64,000 bases of DNA. Source: Desulfofundulus salinus (GTDB lineage: Bacteria > Bacillota > Desulfotomaculia > Desulfotomaculales > Desulfovirgulaceae). Position numbers and translations under genes: made by a program. Shown piece by piece: positions 24,351 through 33,642 of the stretch. The stretch is taken from assembly GCF_003627965.1 (NCBI RefSeq), contig NZ_RBWE01000001.1, forward strand, positions 976,488 to 1,040,487, written 5' to 3'. The notes under the pieces are model-generated. The model was not told the DNA's origin, searched no databases, and was given only the letters and a program-made list of their open reading frames with translations. Every line of letters begins with the position of its first letter. The stretch's first letter is position 1.

Positions 24351-27300
24351 ATGAGGAAAGGGAGGCAGCGCGTAACGGCGCTGGTAATCCTGGTGGCGTT
24401 CCTGTTAACCCTGTACCCGGCGGGGCCGCCCGCCTACGGCTGGTCCGACTCCGGTCTACCATGTAAGAAGGGAACAGTAGTGAACATTACTAATTTTACT
24501 GTGCCCATGTCCAACTACATCGGTGTCTGGGACGTCCAGATCAGCGGGGCCGTGAGCGGGTCCGGTAAAACAGCATACTTCAACTCTTTTGACAACGGGG
24601 GCGGCTTGGGCTACAACTTCGTATCCAGCAGCAGCTACACCACCGCCGCGCAGGAGCTGAACGGCAACCCGTCGTTCGTCACCAGCAGGATCGGCTCCTA
24701 CGAGTCGACGATCAGCTGGGGTTCCGGCTCCCAAAAGCGGACCTACATCCGCCGCTTTGCCGAGTTGTGCGGTGCTGTGGTTACGGGCTTCAGCCAGGGC
24801 GTCGTGTACGTAATGACCACCCCGTACCCCAGCGCCCGGATCAGTCCCCCCTCCACCGCCAAAGCCGGGGAGCAGGTGAAAATCGCCATCAGCGGCACGT
24901 CATTCGTCCACTCCAGCAACCAGTACCAGTCAATCACCTACAAATTCTACGTTGACTCCGGCCTGGTGGACAGCGGTTCGGGAACCAAGAGCTTTTCCAA
25001 GCAGGTATCGCACACCTTCCCGACCGCCAAAACCTACACGCTGAAGCTTGAAGTGACGGACGGGGTTGGGCGCACCACCACGACAACCGAAACAATCAGC
25101 GTCCAGGCCGGGGCAAAGCCGCCTGCGCCTCCGCCGGGGGGGAACATGCCGCCGGTGGCCGATTTCGAGCTGCCACCCAGCGCGGAAGTCAATGAGCCGG
25201 TAAACGTGCGGGACCGTTCGGTGGACTACGACGGTACCATCACCAGGTGGGAATGGAGCGTCAGCCCCTCCTCTTATACCGGCACGCTCGGCAACACGGG
25301 CGGCACACTGAAGTTTACCCAGAAGGGCACGTACACCGTGAAGCTGACCGTAACGGACAACAAAGGGGCGAAGGGCGAGTGCACCAAATATATCGCCATC
25401 GGTGAATCCCTGCCGCCTCCACCTCCGCCGGAACCGCCGGAACCGGAGAACAAACCCCCGGTAGCGCGCTTCTCCATGCCGTCCGAGTGCGGCCCGGGAC
25501 AGACCGTTAACGTCACCAACCGGTCCTACGACCCCGACGGGTACATTGTGGAAGTGAAATGGCGTATAAGTCCCTCCACGGACGTGGAAGAAAACCTGGG
25601 CGATGACGGTGGGACCCTGGTGTTCCACAAACTCGGGACGTACACGGTCAAACTGACCGTTACCGATGACAGGGGCGACAGTGACTCCACGGAGGAAGAA
25701 ATAGAAGTCGTCAACCAGCCGCCCAGGGCCAGGATCGTCGTCCCGGATAAAATCGTTCAGGGCGATGACGTAACCATCCGCAGCGCCTCCCGCGACCCGG
25801 ACGGGGAGATCGTCAAGCTCACCTGGTCCGTGACCCCGGCTGAAAACGTGGTCGGGGAACTGGAAGGGGAGGAAAGCACGGTATACTTCGATAAGGAAGG
25901 GCAGTACAAAATTGCCCTGACCGTCGAGGACAACTGGGGGGCCACGGACACCGATGAAGTTACGGTGACCGTGGAACCGGCGATCCCGCAGGCTTTCTTT
26001 ACGGATGACGGCGCCTACAAGCAGAACCGCAGGATTGTCCTCACCGAAGCGGGGCAGTCTTCGGCCAGGTACCCCATCATCAAAGAACAGGACGAGTGGG
26101 AGATCCTCCCGGCGGGCAACGGCGCGACATCCGAGGCCATCAGGGTAAAAGACGTATCGCCGGACAAAAAAGAGGTGCTGTTCAAGACACCCGGTACCTA
26201 CAAGGTCAGGTTGCGGGTGACCAACACCGCCGGTCACACCTCCGAATGGTATGAGCGGACGCTGGACATCCGGCCGGATGAGCCGCCCGTGGCGGACTTC
26301 GTGGTACAGCAGGCTTACCTGCGCGACCCCGCCATCGGGAAGAAGGCCACCGTCGAGGTCAGGGACACGTCCTACTCCCCGGACGGAGATATAATTGCCC
26401 ACCGGACCTGGAAGTACCGTTACGACAGCAACAACGACGGGAACTTCGAGGACGAGCAGTGGGTGGTGTTCAGCGACGGCAACGAGATGTCCCCCAGCTT
26501 CCAAACCGACCAGGTCGGCAAGTACCAGATCGAGTTGGAAGTGACGGAGGGATTTGGTGAGGACACCCTTACGGAGTTTGTATCGGCGGAAGACTATCTA
26601 AAGGCCGATACGTCCTCCAAACCCCTGGATGAGAAAAAGACCGAAGTCATCAATATCCGCCCGTCCGTAGGGTTTGACGTGCTGCGGAAGAAGAAGGCGG
26701 ATATCATTTTTACGGTAGGCAACACCGCAGGGACCGGGTTTGACGCAGCCATCGTACAGTACCTGGACGGTCTGATCAACCAGTATTTGAAACCGGAGCT
26801 TGAGGCAAATTCAGTAGATTACAATATTAGCTCTGTTCAAACCAGTACTATTACTACGCAAACAAACTTTCCGTGGGTTGTGTACAATCTTTACGGAACC
26901 GGTTTTGGAAGCGGAGACGGTCAGTTCCTTGTTGACGGCACCAGTTACAGGTACAGGGGGTATGGAGCGGAGGCACCAATTGACCACCTGTACTATGACG
27001 ACGGTCAGGTGAACGCGCAAAGGGAGTTTACGTTCAATATTGACATGACAGGGTACAATGCCTGCGCAACAATCATCCCGGGGTTTATATTTGGAGCCAA
27101 CGACAAAAACGGTTTCAGCGGCTACATCGCCCTGATGTGGCACGATAAAGTAGGCGTATACCGTTTTTCTGGAAGTGATCACACCGTCCTGACCACTAAC
27201 GGTGCAGGACAAATTGCAGCAACCAGAAGCCCTTCTTCGTTTGGAGGAACGCAGGTTGCATATATCAGCACCCGCGACACTTCATTACAGAAAAGTTTCA

Positions 27301-29780
27301 AGATGGTTTATAAAGCCCCAACCCTGGAAATCTACGATGGCGGAGTACTTCTGGCAAAAGTTGATTGCCCTCAAGCAACGGGCAATGGTTATGGTGTTGC
27401 GGCGGCAAACAGCGCACACGGTTGTGGCGCAAGAAGTTACATTCGTTTCGAGAATTTTAAATTAGAAACCAGCAGCGTAAAAACCCTTGATGAAGTTTTG
27501 AAAAACTCGTCCCTCTGGCGGGACGACGCCGCTCATTTCCTGGTCAACATCAGTGCCGCAACATACCCGGAATTCAACGACCCGGTAAAAGCAGCCTACA
27601 TTTATTCCCGGCTGCTGAACGACCGGGTTGACTTTTCCGTGCTGGGCAGTACCGCCAACCAGGCGCAGGCCATGAACATAATCGCCCGTAACGACGGGCA
27701 GGGGACGTTCATCCTGAACAGCAACCGGAATACGGCCATGCAGCAGTTGACGAGCTATATCATCAACAAACTGAACAGCCTTTACCCGCCGGTGGAAAAC
27801 TACGTTCTGCTGAACGAAGAAGTCTACTACAAAACCTACTACAACGACCCCGAAGAAGACCCCAAGATGGCCGAGCGGTGGAAGTACAGCCACGACCCGA
27901 ACTATTTCGAGAACAGCCTTGGCCTGGCCCCGTTCCACGAGCAGTGGCTGCCCGCACCGGTATACCGGTTTGATAAGGTAGGCGAGTTCGTCACGACGTT
28001 CCAGGCGCGGGACAACCCCAAGGATGACGACCGCTTCGACGAATACCGCCTGTGGTCGTACATGCCGGCGGAGAGCCTGCACCTGTACGTGCACAGGAGA
28101 CCGGTGGCCATGTTCGGGGTCAGTTTGACGCCCGTGGGGAGTGGAACGCAGCAGTATACCATAACGGAGGATTTTGAGGATACCAGTTACAACTTCAGCT
28201 TCAGCGGCGACTGGGTAAGAAGCACAAATCAGCGACATGGCGGTTCCTACTCGTTTAAAAGCAATAGCATAGGCCACAGTCAAACGACAAGCACCCAGTT
28301 CAATGTCACAATACCATCCGGCGCAACGGACGGGCGCATATCGTTCTGGCACCTGGTGAAGTCGGAGGCCAATTATGATTTCCTCAGAATTTACATTGAC
28401 GGTAACAGAGTCGTCAACCGCTCAGGGGATGGTAGCTGGCAGTACTACGAACAGGCTTTGTCCCCGGGTGAGCATACAGTAAAATTCGAGTACACCAAGG
28501 ACGGCAGTGTAAGCAGCTACGATGACAGCGCCTATGTCGATGATATAGTGGTTTCGTACAAGCAGAACACCGTATCCTACTACACAACCAGCTTTACCAG
28601 CGACGCCTACGACCTGGACCACATATCACTGCCCAACAAGGGGATTGTCGAACACAGGTGGTTCTGGCGGCCCGCCACCAGCCCGACCTGGAACAGCGGC
28701 AGGCCCACAACGCTGGCTAAAGACAACGATTACCTGATCAAATACGAGGTCAAGGACATGGAGGGCGTGTGGTCATTCCCCGTAATCAAGCTCGTCAGCA
28801 CGCGGAACGTGAACATGGCCCCGGTGGCCCAGTTCACGGTCAAGCCGAACCCGGCAGTGGTCAACAAAACGGTGACCATCACCGATATGTCCTACGACCC
28901 CAATGGTGATCCAATCACCCAGCGGCAGTGGCGCGTCAGGCCGCCCGGAGGTGCCTGGAGCAGCCCAACGAGCACGCCTCCGACGAGGTTCGGTACCGTG
29001 GGCGAGTGGACAATCGAGCTGAAAGTCAGCGACGGCTCGTTATGGTCCGAACCGTTCTACCAGACGGTGCAGGTCATCCCGGACAACACGCCGCCCGTGG
29101 CCCGGTTCACGGTGCAGCCGAACCCGGTCTATGACTGCGACCCGGTAACCTACACCGACACGTCGTACGACCCGGACGGCGACCCCATCGTAGCCCGCGA
29201 GTGGCGCATCAGGAAGGACGGCGGGGCGTGGCAATACTTCACCAACCCGCCCACCGTGTTTGAAAATGTGGGTGGGGCCGGAGTCTACGACATCGAGCTG
29301 AGGGTGCAGGACCAGCCCAGACTGCCCCAGCTGGAGCCCAAATGGTCCGACTGGTACCGGCAGACACTGACCGTGCTGGACAGCTTCAGGGTTATAGGGA
29401 GCATAGAACCCAACCCCGGGGAAAGGGGCAGAAATGTCACCATAAGGGCGTCGGCGGTAAGGATCTCGAACGGACAGCCGGTGGAAATCGACAGCATGAA
29501 GGTGATCATCCCCCTGCCGCAGAATCCCGACGGCAGTGCCGCCCTGCCGCCCGGTGGCTCATCCCACGAAGCCTGGATGACCTACAACCCCGCGGACAAA
29601 ACCTGGTCCTACACCTACACGATACCTGAGCGCACGGTGCACGGCCGCTGGCCGGACGACGGCACCTACCTGGTCAAGGTGGTCGGGTACCGCAACGGTA
29701 CGGCCAGGGAAGACGTGATGCTGTTAGAGATAAAAGGACACATCCAGAGAAGGTTGATCATCAGGACGCTGTCCTGGTAG
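24351..29780 (+). CDS. giant exported PKD-domain surface protein (1809 residues)
   Basis: Start ATG 24351 fits AGAGGTGAT upstream and gives a signal peptide ending PAYGW. After an N-terminal beta domain come PKD modules at about residues 266-350, 368-453, 456-541 and 643-746, each with a D-x-D-G turn such as DPDGYI and a YTVKLTVTD strand. A degenerate vWA-like segment (about 766-1145) is split by a lectin-like insert (about 826-1041). Next are a MAM-like jelly roll (about 1266-1403), two more PKD modules (1486-1676) and a final beta sandwich. No LPXTG or S-layer anchor was found. It is probably an adhesin or a pilus-associated surface protein. Confidence 0.8.
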   Translation: MRKGRQRVTALVILVAFLLTLYPAGPPAYGWSDSGLPCKKGTVVNITNFTVPMSNYIGVWDVQISGAVSGSGKTAYFNSFDNGGGLGYNFVSSSSYTTAAQELNGNPSFVTSRIGSYESTISWGSGSQKRTYIRRFAELCGAVVTGFSQGVVYVMTTPYPSARISPPSTAKAGEQVKIAISGTSFVHSSNQYQSITYKFYVDSGLVDSGSGTKSFSKQVSHTFPTAKTYTLKLEVTDGVGRTTTTTETISVQAGAKPPAPPPGGNMPPVADFELPPSAEVNEPVNVRDRSVDYDGTITRWEWSVSPSSYTGTLGNTGGTLKFTQKGTYTVKLTVTDNKGAKGECTKYIAIGESLPPPPPPEPPEPENKPPVARFSMPSECGPGQTVNVTNRSYDPDGYIVEVKWRISPSTDVEENLGDDGGTLVFHKLGTYTVKLTVTDDRGDSDSTEEEIEVVNQPPRARIVVPDKIVQGDDVTIRSASRDPDGEIVKLTWSVTPAENVVGELEGEESTVYFDKEGQYKIALTVEDNWGATDTDEVTVTVEPAIPQAFFTDDGAYKQNRRIVLTEAGQSSARYPIIKEQDEWEILPAGNGATSEAIRVKDVSPDKKEVLFKTPGTYKVRLRVTNTAGHTSEWYERTLDIRPDEPPVADFVVQQAYLRDPAIGKKATVEVRDTSYSPDGDIIAHRTWKYRYDSNNDGNFEDEQWVVFSDGNEMSPSFQTDQVGKYQIELEVTEGFGEDTLTEFVSAEDYLKADTSSKPLDEKKTEVINIRPSVGFDVLRKKKADIIFTVGNTAGTGFDAAIVQYLDGLINQYLKPELEANSVDYNISSVQTSTITTQTNFPWVVYNLYGTGFGSGDGQFLVDGTSYRYRGYGAEAPIDHLYYDDGQVNAQREFTFNIDMTGYNACATIIPGFIFGANDKNGFSGYIALMWHDKVGVYRFSGSDHTVLTTNGAGQIAATRSPSSFGGTQVAYISTRDTSLQKSFKMVYKAPTLEIYDGGVLLAKVDCPQATGNGYGVAAANSAHGCGARSYIRFENFKLETSSVKTLDEVLKNSSLWRDDAAHFLVNISAATYPEFNDPVKAAYIYSRLLNDRVDFSVLGSTANQAQAMNIIARNDGQGTFILNSNRNTAMQQLTSYIINKLNSLYPPVENYVLLNEEVYYKTYYNDPEEDPKMAERWKYSHDPNYFENSLGLAPFHEQWLPAPVYRFDKVGEFVTTFQARDNPKDDDRFDEYRLWSYMPAESLHLYVHRRPVAMFGVSLTPVGSGTQQYTITEDFEDTSYNFSFSGDWVRSTNQRHGGSYSFKSNSIGHSQTTSTQFNVTIPSGATDGRISFWHLVKSEANYDFLRIYIDGNRVVNRSGDGSWQYYEQALSPGEHTVKFEYTKDGSVSSYDDSAYVDDIVVSYKQNTVSYYTTSFTSDAYDLDHISLPNKGIVEHRWFWRPATSPTWNSGRPTTLAKDNDYLIKYEVKDMEGVWSFPVIKLVSTRNVNMAPVAQFTVKPNPAVVNKTVTITDMSYDPNGDPITQRQWRVRPPGGAWSSPTSTPPTRFGTVGEWTIELKVSDGSLWSEPFYQTVQVIPDNTPPVARFTVQPNPVYDCDPVTYTDTSYDPDGDPIVAREWRIRKDGGAWQYFTNPPTVFENVGGAGVYDIELRVQDQPRLPQLEPKWSDWYRQTLTVLDSFRVIGSIEPNPGERGRNVTIRASAVRISNGQPVEIDSMKVIIPLPQNPDGSAALPPGGSSHEAWMTYNPADKTWSYTYTIPERTVHGRWPDDGTYLVKVVGYRNGTAREDVMLLEIKGHIQRRLIIRTLSW

Positions 29781-29795
29781 CAGTGCCTGGCAAAA

Positions 29796-29827
29796 CCCCC
29801 TCTCCTCCGAGAGGGGGCTCTTTTTTT
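29796..29827 (+). terminator. terminator between the PKD gene and Tad operon B
   Basis: CCCCCTCT with AGAGGGGG around CCTCCG, followed by CTCTTTTTTT. Confidence 0.85.
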
Positions 29828-29836
29828 CAGGGGGTG

Positions 29837-30283
29837 ATGCTTATACGGGAAGAAAATATTCTCTCGCCTGGCCGCGACCGGCAGGGTTCGGTGGTGGTTG
29901 AGTTCGGCCTTGTCGCGACGGTATTCATTGCCCTGATCATCTTCCTGCTCGTTCTGGGCCTCTGGCTGTACAACAGCTCGGTGGCCGCCCAGGCCGCGCG
30001 CCTGGCCGCCCACCACCTGGCCGTGACCGGGGATGCCCGGGAGTCCCGCGACCAGGCCTTACGGCACCTCAGAACGGCCTCCATAGCAGCGGAGGGCACG
30101 GACGTGATGGTCTGGAGGGACGGGGATGAGGCCCGGGCGCAGGCGAACCTGTCCATGAAAAACTTTTACCCGGGCCTGCCCAAACTGCTCGGCGGGGACA
30201 AGTGGAACGGCCCCATAAAGATTCAGCGGAAAGAGGGGTGTGTCATTGAGTACAGGTTCAGGAATCCCTCCGAATTCAACTGA
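29837..30283 (+). CDS. tadE: TadE-like pseudopilin (operon B, first)
   Basis: 148 residues from ATG 29837 (GGGGG closely upstream; the exact start is not certain). Basic leader, the prepilin motif G|SVVVEFG with Glu at +5, and one hydrophobic helix, then a soluble domain. TadE-like proteins are minor pilins processed by the same peptidase as Flp. It overlaps the next TadE-like gene by 44 bases. Confidence 0.8.
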   Translation: MLIREENILSPGRDRQGSVVVEFGLVATVFIALIIFLLVLGLWLYNSSVAAQAARLAAHHLAVTGDARESRDQALRHLRTASIAAEGTDVMVWRDGDEARAQANLSMKNFYPGLPKLLGGDKWNGPIKIQRKEGCVIEYRFRNPSEFN

Positions 30284-30704
30284 CTGTGGCCGCAAACGGT
30301 TTCACGGGGATACAAAAGGGGTGATCCTGGTAGAATTTGCCGTCGCGTCCCTGGTGCTGATCATTCTGTTCCTGGGGGTGATGACTCTCTGGGGCGTGCT
30401 GAACGACTACGCCAATATAAACAAGGTATGCCGCGAGGCTGCCCGGGAAGCGGTTCTCACCGGGAGTGAGTACGCCGGTTACCGGAAAGCCCTGGAAGCG
30501 GCCTGGGTGTGGGGCTTCAAGCCCGAGCGGCTGACGGTGGAATTCTACCCGGACAGCGGGGGTAACAGGCGGCTGGTGACCTGCGTGGCAACCTACCGGG
30601 CGCCCCTTTTCTCCCGGAACTTTCCAGCCCTGGCCGGTAAAGGCGGTCTTGACGAGGTGACCTTGAGAAGCGAGGCCACATTCGGGTGGTGGGACTTCTC
30701 ATGA
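30240..30704 (+). CDS. TadE-like pseudopilin (operon B, second)
   Basis: 154 residues from GTG 30240 (AAAGAGGG upstream), overlapping the preceding gene. Prepilin motif G|VILVEFA and one hydrophobic helix, followed by a TadE-type domain containing NKVCREAAREAVLTG. The stop overlaps the TadG start (ATGA). Confidence 0.8.
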   Translation: MSLSTGSGIPPNSTDCGRKRFHGDTKGVILVEFAVASLVLIILFLGVMTLWGVLNDYANINKVCREAAREAVLTGSEYAGYRKALEAAWVWGFKPERLTVEFYPDSGGNRRLVTCVATYRAPLFSRNFPALAGKGGLDEVTLRSEATFGWWDFS

Positions 30705-31393
30705 TCCGCAACCTGTTGAGTGACGAACGGGGGAGCATACTGCCCGTAGTGGCCATGGTGGTGGCCGTAGCTTTCACCCTGGCGGCCATCGCCCTTGACT
30801 TCGCCCGGTACAAGGCGGCCTCGGAGAAACTCCAGACGGCGGACGACGCGGCCGCCCTGGCCGCGGCCATGACCGCCGACCGCTACGTTACCCTGGAGAT
30901 AGACATGGGCGAGTACACCACCTGCTGCGGGGATGAAGAATGCGACCCCTGCTGCAGGTCCTGCGGCACGACCGTGGTCTCGGGCCTGGAAAGGGATCTC
31001 ATCGACAACGGCGGCTGGGAGAAATACTGCTGCGACTGCGGCGGGTGCTCCTACACCATACTGGACCGCTGGGTGGAGTTCAGGGGATCCAAAGCCTTTA
31101 CCGCCGCCGAGACCATGTTCGAGCTCAACCGCCCGGCGGAGATGGACGCCGCACAAGGGGGTGACGCGAGGATAACCGGGATAACCGTCTACGACGACAG
31201 GCACAGCCCGTACTACCCGTCCGTGGTCGTCAGGACTTTCGGCCGGGTGAAGACCCTGGCGCTGAACTTCCTGGACAGGTTTGCGCCGGGCAACTTCGAT
31301 TACCTGTCCGCAAACCGGTGCGGCCAGGGGGGGACGTTTTACTACGACCTCAACGGAAGGTGGCACCGGGCGGCTGAAGATGCATGCAATTAA
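30701..31393 (+). CDS. tadG: TadG-like pilus protein with a cysteine-rich insert
   Basis: 230 residues from ATG 30701. The N-terminal Tad motif DERGSILPVVAMVVA followed by LDFARYKAASEKLQTADDAAALAAA is typical of TadG. Then comes an unusual insert (about residues 70-120) with eleven cysteines in pairs such as CC, CxxC and CxxCC, before the usual downstream beta region. TadG has no Glu+5, so cleavage is doubtful. The insert could bind metal or form disulfides; a thioredoxin-like gene follows. Confidence 0.8.
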   Translation: MIRNLLSDERGSILPVVAMVVAVAFTLAAIALDFARYKAASEKLQTADDAAALAAAMTADRYVTLEIDMGEYTTCCGDEECDPCCRSCGTTVVSGLERDLIDNGGWEKYCCDCGGCSYTILDRWVEFRGSKAFTAAETMFELNRPAEMDAAQGGDARITGITVYDDRHSPYYPSVVVRTFGRVKTLALNFLDRFAPGNFDYLSANRCGQGGTFYYDLNGRWHRAAEDACN

Positions 31394-31408
31394 TCACCGA
31401 AAGAAAGG

Positions 31409-32138
31409 GTGGTGCCCTTGCAGGGGTTGATCAGCGGGAGCTTTTTCGTGGCGGCCTCAATTTTTCTCGCCGTCAGGGGCTCCCCGGACGTGGTGACCGC
31501 CGGGGCCGTCCTGGGGAGCGCCCTGTGCGCCGGGTTCGTCTCGTCGAAACAGCACCTGAAGGCCGTGCTCCTCGGAACTGTCCTGGTGGCGGTTTCCCTG
31601 GTCCTGCAGTCAATTGCCGGCCGCTGTACCACATGCATTCAGGCGGACATGCTCCTGGCCGCCGGGGTGGTGACCTCATCCGTAGCGGCGGGAGGGCACA
31701 GGTTCCGGGTGGTGAGCGGGGTGCTGGCGGCGGTTCTGGTTGCCGCCCTGATGTTCTGGGGCCCGGCACCCGGGCAGGGCGGCTTCAGTCAGGAAACGTT
31801 CGGCAGGTACATCGCGGTCGAACAGGGCGGGAAAACCGTCAAACTCGATACGGCCCTTAAACCCGTCCTGCTATTTTCCCCGGAGTGTCCCGCCTGCCGG
31901 GATGCTTTGAAGCAGTTGATCGGCAGGGACCCGGCGGGGAAGGGATGGCAGCCCGTAATCGCGCAGGGCGACCCGGCTGAAGCGGAACGCACACTCAAAG
32001 GCATGGGCTACACCGGGGAAATTTCCCTCTTCCGGTGGAGGGGTCCCGGTACCCGTCATGGTCTGGACGGAGGACGGCAGGACCTGGAGCACCCACAGCG
32101 TGCGGGAAATGCTGGAGGTGGTGCCCGTTGAGCCTTGA
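31409..32138 (+). pseudogene. membrane-anchored thioredoxin-like protein, frameshifted near the cis-Pro loop
   Basis: Starts at GTG 31409 (AAAGGG upstream). Four or so hydrophobic segments (residues 5-115), with CTTC in the middle, then a thioredoxin-fold domain with FSPECPACRDAL (CxxC near residue 161). From about base 32025 the frame gives improbable Arg/Gly-rich residues and stops at 32131. Moving one base on reads VPVPVMVWTEDGRTWS and ends at 32138, restoring a cis-Pro loop. So there is an extra base or a two-base loss. It may help form disulfides in the Cys-rich TadG. Confidence 0.65.
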
Positions 32139-32892
32139 GGTGTGCAGCCTGATCAACTTCTCGTCGGCCCTGGCCGCATCCGCACTGGCCGCCGCCGGCC
32201 GGCCGTCGCTGGCGGTGCTGTTCCTGGTCGTCCTGGCCCTGGCCAACGGCGGTTTCTACCTCTTCCTGAAGAAGGACCCGGTGCGAATCAGGGAAATCGC
32301 CTCCCTGGCGGAAGAAGCGGAGACCATGAAACGGCGGCTGGTGGAAATGGAATCGGCGCAGTGGACCAGGGCGGCGCGGGTTGCAGGGCAGACCGCGCCC
32401 CTGGTTTTCTCGTCGGCCAGCGACAAACTTACCGGGGCCGCTACCCGCAGGAGATTTGAGGTATGCTTGAACTCCATGATGGCCTCCACGAGGCCTTTTT
32501 CGGTGTTGTTCCTGGACATCGATTATTCTAAGAAGGTCAACGACACCTACGGGCATCGGGCCGGGGACGACGTGCTGCGGGGATTCGCCCGCACGGTGTC
32601 CCGTTGCCTGCGGCCGGAAGACCTGCTGGCCCGTTACGGCGGCGAAGAGTTTGTAGTCCTTTGCCGGTCGGACCCGGCCGGTGCGGGTAAAGTGGCGGAA
32701 CGGATACGCGAAGCAGTGGCCGCCCGGCCCTTTGAGACCTGTGCCGGGCCGGTGGCGGTGACCTGCAGCGTCGGGGTCGCCGGGCGCACGCAGCAGGACA
32801 GCATGGAAACCCTGCTGGAACGCGCCGACAGGGCGCTGTACGCCGCCAAAAACAGTGGCCGCAACAAAGTGGTAATAGCTGGAGAAAACTGA
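32128..32892 (+). CDS. GGDEF diguanylate cyclase in the Tad operon
   Basis: 254 residues from TTG 32128 (GGAGGTGG upstream). Two N-terminal hydrophobic segments, a short coiled coil (about residues 55-80) and a full GGDEF domain: LFLDIDYSKKVNDTYGH, then RPEDLLARYGGEEF. The active GGEEF motif is intact and an RxxD inhibitory site stands five residues before it, so it should make cyclic-di-GMP with product feedback. It overlaps the preceding gene, so it is cotranscribed with the pilus genes. Confidence 0.9.
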   Translation: MSLEVCSLINFSSALAASALAAAGRPSLAVLFLVVLALANGGFYLFLKKDPVRIREIASLAEEAETMKRRLVEMESAQWTRAARVAGQTAPLVFSSASDKLTGAATRRRFEVCLNSMMASTRPFSVLFLDIDYSKKVNDTYGHRAGDDVLRGFARTVSRCLRPEDLLARYGGEEFVVLCRSDPAGAGKVAERIREAVAARPFETCAGPVAVTCSVGVAGRTQQDSMETLLERADRALYAAKNSGRNKVVIAGEN

Positions 32893-32910
32893 ACAGGGAG
32901 GGAATGTTGG

Positions 32911-33630
32911 ATGCCTGAACTGCCGAAGCTCAGTCTCAAAAAGAAGAACACTTCCTTCTGGGTGGCCGTGCTGCTGAGCCTGGCCGCCGCCTTCTCGCTC
33001 TACGCTACCTTTCACCTGGTCTACCGTCCCGTCGGAGTGGTAATGGTGGCCAGAGAAGTTCGACCGGGGGAACAGATCCGGAAAGACGCACTCAGGGAGG
33101 GCACGGTATTCGCCGGCGACCTCGCCCCCGGAGCCGTCAGGTCGCTTGATGCGGCTGTAGGGAAATATGCCGCCTCGTCGTTGTATCCCGGGGAACAGCT
33201 CATCGCGGACCGGCTGGTGCAGGACCCGGATAAGGCGACGGGGGCTTTCAGCTACCTCCAGCCCGACGAGACATACGTCGGCTTCAATTCGGAAGAAGCC
33301 CGCTGGCCCAGGGGCATTAAAGAAGGGGACACCGTCACGGCGGTAGCCGTGATGGACACCGGGGCGCGGATCGTCGGCACGAGGCTCAAGGTCATCGGTA
33401 CCGACAAACCCGTTCCCGTGCTGGGGCAGGTGCAGGTGATGAAGCAGGCCGTACCGGACAACGCTTCCACCATCACCATCGCCGTGCCGCGCAACCTGGT
33501 TGCCGAGCTGTTGTACGCGAAAGCCCGGGCGAAGGCTTTCTATCTCCTGCCGGAACATCCCAAACTGGTATTCCGGGAAGAGGGGGAAACCGTTTCGGCT
33601 GAAAGCAAACCCGGGCCGCAGAAACAGTAG
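32911..33630 (+). CDS. CpaB-like SAF-domain protein (operon B)
   Basis: 239 residues from ATG 32911. N-terminal membrane span, then the SAF opening V-V-M-V-A-R-E-V-R-P-G-E-Q-I and a long beta-rich domain. Same role as the CpaB of operon A, but it differs widely in sequence. Followed after 12 bases by the ATPase gene. Confidence 0.78.
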   Translation: MPELPKLSLKKKNTSFWVAVLLSLAAAFSLYATFHLVYRPVGVVMVAREVRPGEQIRKDALREGTVFAGDLAPGAVRSLDAAVGKYAASSLYPGEQLIADRLVQDPDKATGAFSYLQPDETYVGFNSEEARWPRGIKEGDTVTAVAVMDTGARIVGTRLKVIGTDKPVPVLGQVQVMKQAVPDNASTITIAVPRNLVAELLYAKARAKAFYLLPEHPKLVFREEGETVSAESKPGPQKQ

Positions 33631-33642
33631 GGGGGATGCCGG

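Noticed and set aside
24930..26504. 524-codon minus-strand frame
   Set aside because: A shadow of the PKD modules; no start signal and no domain.
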